DNA of 10,264 nt from an uncultured Veillonella sp. (GTDB taxonomy: Bacteria; Bacillota; Negativicutes; Veillonellales; Veillonellaceae): NCBI RefSeq assembly GCF_905209685.1, contig NZ_CAJLUB010000059.1:1-10264 (forward strand), read 5' to 3'. Position numbers and translations under genes: made by a program. This document shows, piece after piece, positions 1-5,924 of this stretch. The first letter of the stretch is position 1; each line of letters opens with the position of its first letter. The notes beneath the pieces were generated by a model. That model worked only from the letters and a program-made list of their open reading frames with translations, did no database searches and had not been told where the DNA came from.

Positions 1-1
1 G

Positions 2-484
2 TTAGATAAACAAGGCGTATATGATTGTTTACGTGACCATCATATCGATTTTGAAGTCACGGACCACACACCGCTATTTAGTATGGATGACAAGCCCAAT
101 GTAGAGCTGCCATATCCTGAGTGGGATGCGAAAAATTTATTCATTCGAGACCACAAGCGGGAACACTACTATCTGATTACTGTTCGTGGTTCTAAGCGTG
201 TAGATCTAAAACAGTTTCGGAAGGACCATAATCTGAAAAAGATTTCTTTTGGTTCTGAAGAAGAGCTATGGGATATATTAAAGATTAAACCAGGTCACGT
301 ATCTCCATTCTGCTTGCTCCACGATGAAGAGCGTAAGGTACATTACTATATTGATGCGGATTATAAAGATAATCTAATTGGTATCCATCCAAATCAAAAT
401 GACGCTACTGTATGGCTACAAGGAAAAGACTTAGTTAAATTAATTGAAGAACATGGTACAATAGTAGAATATATTACATTGTAA
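2..484 (+). CDS. ProX/YbaK-type prolyl-tRNA deacylase (5' partial)
   Basis: The reading frame is open from base 2 to a TAA at 482-484, so the gene runs off the left edge. Base 1 is G, so the codon just outside could be the ATG, TTG or GTG start; only one codon may be missing. The ATG at 83 is internal: the codons before it encode LDKQGVYDCLRDHHIDFEV, typical of the amino end of this family. Family features follow: the KNLFIRD strand with the conserved lysine, then YYLITVRGSKRVDLK, the P-G-x-V-x-P-F-x-L-L segment, and a carboxyl-terminal GIHPNQNDATVWL strand. About 160 visible residues match the single-domain size. The family hydrolyses mischarged prolyl-tRNA (typically Ala-tRNAPro) in the cytoplasm as a free-standing editing factor; the exact substrate is not readable here. 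It probably shares an operon with the gene 21 bases downstream. Confidence 0.88.
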   Translation, partial: LDKQGVYDCLRDHHIDFEVTDHTPLFSMDDKPNVELPYPEWDAKNLFIRDHKREHYYLITVRGSKRVDLKQFRKDHNLKKISFGSEEELWDILKIKPGHVSPFCLLHDEERKVHYYIDADYKDNLIGIHPNQNDATVWLQGKDLVKLIEEHGTIVEYITL

Positions 485-505
485 TTTAGTCGAATCGGAG
501 CATGT

Positions 506-1273
506 ATGAATAGAAAATTATTAAAACGTATTCTTGTCACATCTGCTATTGCAGTATTAGGCGTAAGCACATCCTTTGCGGCTCTTGTTATGGAACGTGA
601 TGAAGGTTTAGATACAGCACCTAGTGTAGGTATGTATCGCTTCCAAGTACCTGCAGAACTACAAGGACCATATAATAGTACGGCCGTAGCTAACTTAACA
701 ACATCTATGGAAAAAGAACCTAACACATTATCTATGAACGTAGCTCATGTGAAAGGGAATCCATCTGAGTCTTATGTGGTAGAAATCTATAAAGATTTAG
801 CGGCTATTGAAACGCATCGTAAATCTGATCAGTATCAAGCTTTTGTTAATGAAGTAGGTTCTAAATTAACAAATCGCAAAATGTATGATGTACAGTCTGT
901 GCTATTGTTTGAGAAAAAAGATGCTTTATCTATCGTAAATGACGGTAAAGCTGTGGTGACATTGACAGAGTTTAATGTTGATAGCAATGATATCGATACA
1001 GTACAACGTCAATATCAACTAGATATAGAACGTGCTGTTCGAGACGATGCGGGCTATAAGGCGGGGTATGTGCTTCGTGATAGAAACGCAAAGAATCATT
1101 GGTATGTTATCCAAATCTATAGTGATCAAGAAGCCTTAACAAAACATTTGAATAGTCCTGGTTATCGCTTTATGATGAGCCAAATCCAAGGTAGTCTACA
1201 AAACGTTACTACAAAAGTACTAGATGGGGATATCCTCGTTAACCATGGTGGTCAAGCTTTTGTAAGACCTTAG
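506..1273 (+). CDS. Exported protein with two ABM-like (dimeric alpha/beta barrel) repeats
   Basis: A 255-residue protein with a Sec signal peptide: basic amino end (NRKLLKR), hydrophobic core at about residues 9-22, and a likely signal peptidase I site after SFA at residue 25. No lipobox cysteine is seen. The mature part holds two similar halves: VVEIYKDLAAIETHRKSDQY (91-110) matches VIQIYSDQEALTKHLNSPGY (201-220) at a spacing of exactly 110 residues. This strand-helix pattern (E/Q-I-Y-x-D-x-x-A-x-x-x-H) is typical of antibiotic-biosynthesis-monooxygenase (ABM) and related ferredoxin-like barrel proteins, so one chain may form the pseudo-dimer normally made by two. Substrate and activity are unknown; ABM relatives include quinol monooxygenases and haem-degrading enzymes. 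The start is set by GGAG at 497-500; the ATG at 502 is followed by a stop after two codons. A strong terminator follows. Confidence 0.72.
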   Translation: MNRKLLKRILVTSAIAVLGVSTSFAALVMERDEGLDTAPSVGMYRFQVPAELQGPYNSTAVANLTTSMEKEPNTLSMNVAHVKGNPSESYVVEIYKDLAAIETHRKSDQYQAFVNEVGSKLTNRKMYDVQSVLLFEKKDALSIVNDGKAVVTLTEFNVDSNDIDTVQRQYQLDIERAVRDDAGYKAGYVLRDRNAKNHWYVIQIYSDQEALTKHLNSPGYRFMMSQIQGSLQNVTTKVLDGDILVNHGGQAFVRP

Positions 1274-1321
1274 TATTGGATATAATATAATTACGACTAC
1301 AAATATAATTACAGTAAAGTT

Positions 1322-1361
1322 ACTGCTAGCATATGCATATGTATGTGCTAGCAGTTTTTTT
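1322..1361 (+). terminator. Rho-independent terminator after the ABM-repeat gene
   Basis: A hairpin pairs ACTGCTAGCA (1322-1331) with TGCTAGCAGT (1346-1355) without mismatch, extended by a T-G wobble and two A-T pairs around a loop near 1335-1342. Seven T residues (1355-1361) follow. The position 48 bases after the stop codon fits termination of the upstream unit and separates it from the macrodomain operon. Confidence 0.87.
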
Positions 1362-1371
1362 GTTATATAAT
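1361..1371 (+). promoter_or_regulatory. Candidate promoter -10 for the macrodomain-SirTM-ogt operon
   Basis: TATAAT at 1366-1371 (or TG-T-TATATA read as an extended -10 from 1361) lies directly after the terminator T-run. A start near 1378 would give a leader of about 30 bases containing the AAGGAG site. No convincing -35 is visible because that region is the terminator stem. A 5-bp hairpin (AGTCT 1379-1383 with AGACT 1388-1392) would lie at the very 5' end of such a transcript. Confidence 0.4.
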
Positions 1372-1394
1372 AAGTAAAAGTCTTGATAGACTAT

Positions 1395-1400
1395 AAGGAG
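1395..1400 (+). promoter_or_regulatory. Ribosome binding site fixing the macrodomain start at 1407
   Basis: AAGGAG lies 6 bases before the ATG at 1407. The in-frame TTG at 1383 lies upstream of this site and has no such sequence in front of it, so the first eight potential codons are leader. Confidence 0.8.
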
Positions 1401-1406
1401 TTACAA

Positions 1407-2189
1407 ATGACACAGCAAGAACGTTTATCTTATCTTGTAAAAGGATTAGTAGAAGAATATAGAGAGAAATATAAAGACGAACATATTGAAATTCCTAATG
1501 ATGAAGCAGAACAGTTTACACTTTTTAGGGCTTTATGTAATATTCGTGCTGCTGGTGCAATGCCTATTGAATGGATGAAAGTACAAGATGAATATTTAAA
1601 TATATTGACTCTAGAAAAAGGTATTGTAAGGATTAAGGATATGGAGGAGAGGGAGCCTCAGATTTATTTGTGGCAAGGAGACATTACTCGATTATCTGTA
1701 GATGCTATTGTTAATGCTGCCAATAATCAATTACTTGGTTGTTTTGCGCCTAATCATAAGTGTATCGATAATGCCATTCATACTTTTGCTGGTATTGAGC
1801 TGCGTATGGAGTGTGCACGGATGATAGAATATATGGATATGCCTGAGAAAACAGGCGTGGCTCGTAAGACTTATGCCTATAATTTACCAGCCAGTCATGT
1901 TATCCATACAGTGGGACCTATTGTTTATGATACTGTTACAGAGTTAGAAAAAGAACAATTGGCATCGTGCTATAGATCTTGCTTGGAGTTAGCTAATGCT
2001 TATAGTTTGAAGTCCATTGCATTTTGCTGTATTTCTACAGGTGAGTTTAGATTTCCTAATGAATTGGCGGCCCAAATTGCTATCGATACGGTGCGTACTT
2101 ATTTAAAAGAAACTAATAGTAAAATACAAGTGGTATTTAATGTATTTAAGGATATAGATTATGAAATCTATAACAAATTATTGGGATAA
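1407..2189 (+). CDS. Zinc-type macrodomain ADP-ribosyl hydrolase, SirTM-linked
   Basis: A 260-residue protein. The first 80 or so residues form a helical extension; the macrodomain follows from about 84 (QIYLWQGDIT). Visible motifs: G-D-I-T (91-94) and V-N-A-A-N-N (102-107) of the ADP-ribose pocket, then LLGCFAPNHKCIDNAIH (109-125), whose C112, H117 and C119 match the zinc site of the zinc-dependent macrodomains paired with class M sirtuins. HVIHTVGPIV (164-173) and CISTGEFRFP (208-217) close the phosphate-binding loops. The known staphylococcal and streptococcal relatives remove mono-ADP-ribose placed by SirTM. Here the sirtuin gene starts inside this gene's last codons, strongly suggesting the same pairing. 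The cellular substrate is not indicated by the sequence. Start chosen by the AAGGAG site. Alternative: a general MacroD-type deacetylase/hydrolase, but the Cys-His-Cys insert argues against this. Confidence 0.9.
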   Translation: MTQQERLSYLVKGLVEEYREKYKDEHIEIPNDEAEQFTLFRALCNIRAAGAMPIEWMKVQDEYLNILTLEKGIVRIKDMEEREPQIYLWQGDITRLSVDAIVNAANNQLLGCFAPNHKCIDNAIHTFAGIELRMECARMIEYMDMPEKTGVARKTYAYNLPASHVIHTVGPIVYDTVTELEKEQLASCYRSCLELANAYSLKSIAFCCISTGEFRFPNELAAQIAIDTVRTYLKETNSKIQVVFNVFKDIDYEIYNKLLG

Positions 2190-3012
2190 TATAGAACGTG
2201 TAAAAGATTTTTTGAATACAGCTGATGCGGTACTCGTAGGTATTGGGGCCGGTATGTCTACTGCAGCGGGTCTGACCTATAGTGGAGAACGTTTTCATAA
2301 ATACTTCGATGACTTTCACAAAAAGTACGGTATCACAGATATGTATTCTGGTGGATTCTATTCATTTGAAAGCATGGAAGAATATTGGGCGTGGTGGAGC
2401 CGTCATATCTACTATAATCGCTATGATATTTCAGTAGGTGAACCTTATATTCGGTTGATGGAGTTATTACAAAATAAGAATTACTTTGTGATTACCACTA
2501 ATGTAGATCATCAAATGCAATTGGCCGGTGTAGATAAAAGTAGATTTTATTACATGCAAGGTGATTATGGATTATGGCAGTGCTCTGAGCCATGTCATCA
2601 AAAGACTTATGATAATGAAGAACAAGTGCGTCGTATGGTTAAGGAACAAAAGGATATGAAAATTCCTACCGAGTTAATTCCTCACTGTCCTAGATGTGGT
2701 GAATTGATGACAATGAACTTACGTATTGATGGCACCTTTGTACAAGACGAAGGTTGGTATGCGGCACAAAATAGATATGCGGACTTTATAGAGCGATATA
2801 AAGATAAAAAGCTTGTCATGCTAGAATTTGGTGTTGGATATAATACACCGATGATAATTAAATACCCATTTATGCGGATGGCACATGAAAATATGGATGC
2901 TCTATATGTACCAATTAATATGGAAGATCAACCTATACCTTTTGAAATTCATAAAAATACTGTATCATTTAATAATGACATACAAAAGGTTATGAATGAT
3001 TTGTTATCTTAA
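2161..3012 (+). CDS. sirTM: SirTM class M sirtuin, protein ADP-ribosyltransferase
   Basis: A 283-residue sirtuin. The Rossmann NAD-binding motif is V-G-I-G-A-G-M-S-T-A-A-G-L (26-38). TTNVDHQMQLAG (112-123) carries the conserved Asn114 and Asp116. The position of the deacylase histidine (usually H-G) is glutamine: Y-M-Q133-G-D-Y-G. This replacement is the mark of the SirTM class, known to transfer ADP-ribose to protein rather than deacetylate. A structural zinc site is complete: C141-x3-C145 and C176-x2-C179. FGVGYNTP (223-230) ends the NAD pocket. The ATG overlaps the end of the macrodomain gene by 29 bases, with an AAGGA-like site at 2148-2152, implying translational coupling. In known systems the target is lipoylated GcvH-L; no such gene is seen nearby, so the target here is open. 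A defence NADase of the SIR2 type is less likely given the macrodomain partner. Confidence 0.92.
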   Translation: MKSITNYWDNIERVKDFLNTADAVLVGIGAGMSTAAGLTYSGERFHKYFDDFHKKYGITDMYSGGFYSFESMEEYWAWWSRHIYYNRYDISVGEPYIRLMELLQNKNYFVITTNVDHQMQLAGVDKSRFYYMQGDYGLWQCSEPCHQKTYDNEEQVRRMVKEQKDMKIPTELIPHCPRCGELMTMNLRIDGTFVQDEGWYAAQNRYADFIERYKDKKLVMLEFGVGYNTPMIIKYPFMRMAHENMDALYVPINMEDQPIPFEIHKNTVSFNNDIQKVMNDLLS

Positions 3013-3029
3013 GAAGGAGTTAATGTACT

Positions 3030-3527
3030 ATGAATTATAAATACACCTATGAAAGCCCTTTAGGAACTATGGTTATGCTTGGTACATTATCATACTTAAC
3101 AGATTTATTTTTTATTGATGAGGCTCATGCACCAAGTTATGATGATGCGGAGTATATAGAGCAGCTAACAGGTCCATTTGAAGTAACAATTATGTGGCTA
3201 GACCAATACTTTAATGGTAAAAAGCCTTTTATTACACCTCCTATCCAGTTAGAAGGCACTGACTTCCGTAAGTCTGTATGGTCTATATTACAAACTATAC
3301 CGTATGGTGAAACTACAACATATGGAGAGATAGGTAAACAAATTGCACAGCAACAGGGGAAAGAGAAATTCTCGGCTCAAGCTGTAGGCGGTGCAGTAGG
3401 TCATAATCCTATTTCTATTATCATTCCATGTCACCGTGTTATCGGCAGCAATGGTAAATTAACAGGCTATGCAGGGGGCATTGAACGAAAGAAATATATG
3501 CTAGACCTAGAGTCCGAACATAAATAA
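3030..3527 (+). CDS. ogt: Methylated-DNA--protein-cysteine methyltransferase (O6-alkylguanine repair)
   Basis: A 165-residue suicide repair protein that moves the alkyl group from O6-alkylguanine (or O4-alkylthymine) in DNA to its own cysteine. The active site is IPCHRVIG with C134. YGETTTYGEI (92-101) and the helix AVGGAVGHNP (118-127) form the DNA-binding wing, and KLTGYAGGIERK closes the pocket. The amino-terminal ferredoxin-like domain (about 1-75) is present, giving the usual single-chain length with no Ada or AlkA fusion. The arginine finger that usually precedes AVGGA is glutamine (Q117), a variant I recall as frequent in Firmicute relatives. The gene lies 17 bases after the sirtuin stop, with AAGGAG at 3014-3019. 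The ATG at 3023 meets a stop after five codons, so 3030 is the start. It is the last gene of the operon. Confidence 0.95.
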   Translation: MNYKYTYESPLGTMVMLGTLSYLTDLFFIDEAHAPSYDDAEYIEQLTGPFEVTIMWLDQYFNGKKPFITPPIQLEGTDFRKSVWSILQTIPYGETTTYGEIGKQIAQQQGKEKFSAQAVGGAVGHNPISIIIPCHRVIGSNGKLTGYAGGIERKKYMLDLESEHK

Positions 3528-3574
3528 AGTAATAGTAAATATAAAACATAGATAATAATAAATGAGATAATAAT

Positions 3575-3628
3575 AAAAGAGATTACTCCTATGTATAGTC
3601 ATATATACATAAAGGTAATCTCTTTTTT
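3575..3628 (+). terminator. Strong terminator after ogt, possibly bidirectional
   Basis: AAAAGAGATTAC (3575-3586) pairs with GTAATCTCTTTT (3615-3626); after a small internal mismatch, TATGTATA-type pairing continues (3590-3597 with 3604-3611). A T-run reaches 3628. The A-rich left flank makes T residues on the other strand, so the same hairpin could also stop the convergent minus-strand gene ending at 3734. Nothing else is recognisable in 3528-3733. Confidence 0.85.
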
Positions 3629-3733
3629 GTACTTAGATATAGTTGGTTGTAATGTAACTAGATACGGTTATGTAAATAAATATAGTAATAACTAGAATAT
3701 GAGCAAATAGAATTCTTTAATATTGTACCTATT

Positions 3734-4396
3734 TTAAATAAATTTGTTTTCTAAGGTTCCAATACCACTTATAGAAACAGTAACAGTATCTCCTGGTTTT
3801 AACCAAGAGTATTTGCTTTCATTTTTACCTAATACAACACCACTAGGTGTACCTGTAAAGATAATGTCACCTTCTTGGAGTGTCATATAGGATGATAGAA
3901 AGGCAATAATGTCATAAGGCTTAAAAATCATCTGTTCTAGCTTCGCTTGTTGACGTATTTCACCGTTGACTGTTGTTGTAATAGTGGCACTTTCAAAGTC
4001 AAAATCATCAGGAGATACCATATTAGGACCAATAGGAGCAAAGTTATCAAGGGATTTGCCAAGTATCCATTGGGAGCCTCTAAACTGTAAGCTACGGGCG
4101 GAAACATCATTGCCAATTGTATAACCTAATATATGGTCTTTCGCATGTTCTGGAGATATATTTTCTCCAGACTTACCAATGATGATAACTAGCTCGCCTT
4201 CATAGTCATAATGGAATGCTTCGTCTTCGATGGTAATTGTATCATGATTACTTGCAAGAGCATTTGATGTTTTCATAAAGATTTCTGGGAAATCATGTGT
4301 AGCTAGACTAGTTTCGGCAATATGATCAGCGTAGTTAAGACCGATACAAATGATACTTTTAGGACTAGGAATTAAAGAATGTTTATTTTCGTTCAT
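3734..4396 (-). CDS. Fumarylacetoacetate hydrolase family protein (YcgM/FAHD1-like)
   Basis: A 220-residue protein of the compact FAH fold, the size of bacterial YcgM and FAHD1 and lacking the extra amino-terminal domain of longer members. Motifs: I-C-I-G-L-N-Y-A-D-H (16-25) with the catalytic-type His25; Y-E66-G-E68-L and N-D97-V-S-A-R provide the Mg/Mn-binding acids; GKSLDNFAPIGP (113-124) contains the conserved lysine; T-G-T-P-S-G-V (181-187) and G-I-G-T-L-E-N (211-217) are family signatures. FAHD1-type members act as acylpyruvate hydrolases, oxaloacetate decarboxylases or oxaloacetate tautomerases; the sequence alone does not decide which. An oxaloacetate role would suit an organism running the succinate-propionate pathway, but that is inference. 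AGGAGG (4405-4410 read on the minus strand) is 8 bases before the ATG. The gene stands alone, divergent from the unknown gene at 4555. Confidence 0.88.
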   Translation of the reverse strand: MNENKHSLIPSPKSIICIGLNYADHIAETSLATHDFPEIFMKTSNALASNHDTITIEDEAFHYDYEGELVIIIGKSGENISPEHAKDHILGYTIGNDVSARSLQFRGSQWILGKSLDNFAPIGPNMVSPDDFDFESATITTTVNGEIRQQAKLEQMIFKPYDIIAFLSSYMTLQEGDIIFTGTPSGVVLGKNESKYSWLKPGDTVTVSISGIGTLENKFI

Positions 4397-4440
4397 AATA
4401 GGGACCTCCTAATAGGGTGGGATACATATATCTTATGCTA

Positions 4441-4446
4441 ATTATA
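4441..4446 (-). promoter_or_regulatory. Candidate -10 for the FAH-family gene
   Basis: TATAAT on the minus strand, 44 bases before the ATG. A TTTACA at 4460-4465 is too close (13 bases) to be a normal -35, so the assignment is weak. Confidence 0.3.
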
Positions 4447-4516
4447 ATATAAAACAGTATGTAAAAAATATTTTTGACTAAATAATTTTATAGAGGCATT
4501 TTTGTCACATCCTACT

Positions 4517-4525
4517 TGTTATACT
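4517..4525 (+). promoter_or_regulatory. Extended -10 promoter of the 407-residue unknown gene
   Basis: TG-T-TATACT forms an extended -10 (TGnTATAAT type), which needs little -35 sequence. The expected start near 4532 gives a leader of about 23 bases with the ribosome binding site. It also puts the in-frame TTG at 4516 outside the transcript. Confidence 0.5.
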
Positions 4526-4540
4526 TTAAAAAAGTAATAA

Positions 4541-4547
4541 AAGGAGG
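4541..4547 (+). promoter_or_regulatory. Ribosome binding site fixing the start at 4555
   Basis: AAGGAGG lies 7 bases before the ATG at 4555; the ATG two codons later would be 13 bases away. The upstream TTG at 4516 lacks any such site. Confidence 0.8.
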
Positions 4548-4554
4548 AGACCCT

Positions 4555-5778
4555 ATGTATATGCAAAGAAATGGTATAGATAAATTTACAGGTACTGCTG
4601 TATCTTGTGACATTACAAGTACTGGTTGTTGGTATGGTGATTTACCAGATTGTGTTCCTAATGAAGTAAAAGTAAATCGTGAAGATTATTATATTGATGA
4701 GATACAACATATTTCTATTAAGGAAACTATAAGTGTTACATATAAAATTAAATGGAATCATATTTCAAAACCCATAGAGGGTAAAATAGAGCCCCTTACT
4801 ACTAAGAAGTATCCAATTGGGGAAAATCAAAAAAAATATTTGTTAGACCTCATGGGTCGTAGATTTTCTGACGATATTATTCTATATGATGAGGATGAGT
4901 GTTCTGTTGAAGTACAGCTTATCAACACTGAGGAGAAATCGTTCACATATGAAATCCCCTTTGACAATGATATGAGGTCCATGTCTATATTATTTAGACA
5001 AATCCTGGGTGAGCCTACATTACTTTTATTCGATGGGAATCGAGAAAAAGATAGAATTCAAGAGATTTATATTGAAGTGCAAAAAAATATATATCAAGAC
5101 TATGGTGATGTAAATACATTATGTTTTCGTTGGAATGAATCGTCTATTTCCATTGATTGTAATAGTACACAATTTGGATATTCTAGCCATAGTCATAGTG
5201 AGTATGTAGATGCTCAAATGATTCATCAGTTGAAGCAAGACATTAACTTTCACCTAGGTGATACGTTATATAATTTAAAGGCCTTTAGTTTTAGTAAGAG
5301 TCATGAGCTTGATATGGATCCTGCTCGTGGTGGTATTGTAACAGTACGAATTAAATGGGTGCATAAAGAGGATACGTTATTTATAGGGAATCTAACAGAT
5401 CAGTATGTGCCTACATGGTATAAAAATCTAATTAGTTTTATACGTACTCATTCAAGAGATAAATCTGTAGAAGCGTTTTTACAATCTAATCATAAATCCG
5501 ATAGGAGCCTTTATACGTATTGCTCTGTATATATTTTTAAGGCTCATCAAGAGTTTTATTATCGTACCGATAGAAATGACATATATGAAGGGGATATTGT
5601 AAAAGTTCCTTTTGGATCAGATAATGCGGTTCGTACTGGTCGTGTAGAATCGATTTCCTATCATACGCGTTATGATGTACCTTATAATTTAAATCGGACA
5701 AAGTTTATTATAGATAAAGATGTAGAAGTTATTTATGATAAAAATCCTTATGGTTTCGATGCTATATATGACGAATAA
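4555..5778 (+). CDS. Protein of unknown function (407 aa), carboxyl-terminal SH3-like segment
   Basis: I do not recognise this protein. It has no signal peptide and no membrane segment, and is rich in acidic and aromatic residues. Two stretches look alike: HISIKETISVTYKIKWNH (about 52-69) and the region ending VTVRIKWVHKEDTLFIGNL (about 262-280), each followed by a helix with a Y-x3-L-x-x-F/G-R ending, suggesting repeated beta-rich modules. The carboxyl end (about 334-392) reads E-F-Y-Y-R-T-D then YEGDIVKVPFGSDN, G-R-V-E-S-I, D-V-P-Y and T-K-F-I-I. This resembles the small beta-barrel segment seen in the amino part of PriA and in many uncharacterised bacterial proteins (G-D-x-V-x-V-P-x-G ... 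G-x-V ... P-Y ... K-x-I). That likeness is from memory and does not give a function. It has its own promoter and ribosome site, and no partner gene on the same strand. Codon use looks less biased than in ilvE, suggesting modest expression. Confidence 0.75.
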   Translation: MYMQRNGIDKFTGTAVSCDITSTGCWYGDLPDCVPNEVKVNREDYYIDEIQHISIKETISVTYKIKWNHISKPIEGKIEPLTTKKYPIGENQKKYLLDLMGRRFSDDIILYDEDECSVEVQLINTEEKSFTYEIPFDNDMRSMSILFRQILGEPTLLLFDGNREKDRIQEIYIEVQKNIYQDYGDVNTLCFRWNESSISIDCNSTQFGYSSHSHSEYVDAQMIHQLKQDINFHLGDTLYNLKAFSFSKSHELDMDPARGGIVTVRIKWVHKEDTLFIGNLTDQYVPTWYKNLISFIRTHSRDKSVEAFLQSNHKSDRSLYTYCSVYIFKAHQEFYYRTDRNDIYEGDIVKVPFGSDNAVRTGRVESISYHTRYDVPYNLNRTKFIIDKDVEVIYDKNPYGFDAIYDE

Positions 5779-5786
5779 AAGTAACA

Positions 5787-5824
5787 TAAGTACAAATCTA
5801 TATTAATATATATGAGTACTTAAT
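5787..5824 (+). terminator. Weak AT-rich hairpin after the unknown gene
   Basis: TAAGTAC (5787-5793) pairs with GTACTTA (5816-5822), with an AT-rich inner part that can add a few pairs. There is no proper T-run afterwards, so it is at best a weak terminator. Confidence 0.25.
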
Positions 5825-5861
5825 TTATTATATATATGACTTATAACCTCTATAGAATCTA

Positions 5862-5890
5862 TTGAAATTACAAGATGATAGTGATAAGAT
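5862..5890 (+). promoter_or_regulatory. ilvE promoter
   Basis: TTGAAA (5862-5867), a 17-base spacer, and TAAGAT (5885-5890) preceded by TG at 5882-5883 make a good extended -10 promoter. A start near 5897 leaves a leader of only about 28 bases, so there is no room for a T-box or leader-peptide attenuator after it. Confidence 0.6.
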
Positions 5891-5911
5891 TAAATGTATA
5901 TCAATATAAAT

Positions 5912-5917
5912 GGAGGT
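5912..5917 (+). promoter_or_regulatory. Ribosome binding site fixing the ilvE start at 5925
   Basis: GGAGGT lies 7 bases before the ATG at 5925. The ATG at 5910 overlaps this site and has none of its own, so it is not the start. Confidence 0.82.
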
Positions 5918-5924
5918 TATTGTT

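Noticed and set aside
83..484. ATG at 83 as the start of a 133-residue protein
   Set aside because: The frame is open back to the window edge and the residues before the ATG match the amino end of the ProX/YbaK fold, so this ATG is internal.
394..726. Minus-strand frame of 110 codons
   Set aside because: It lies opposite the ends of two well-supported genes, has no ribosome site and encodes no recognisable protein.
2161..3012. SIR2 protein as an antiphage NADase (ThsA or DSR type)
   Set aside because: The Q-G-D-Y-G motif, complete zinc site and overlapping macrodomain partner fit SirTM; there is no extra effector or sensor domain and no defence neighbour.
5517..5733. PriA-like helicase fragment
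   Set aside because: Only a short barrel-like motif is shared; there are no helicase motifs and the gene is not a truncated priA.
5779..5924. Riboswitch or T-box before ilvE
   Set aside because: The predicted transcript starts about 28 bases before the ATG, and the upstream AT-rich DNA shows no T-box signature or terminator/antiterminator pair.
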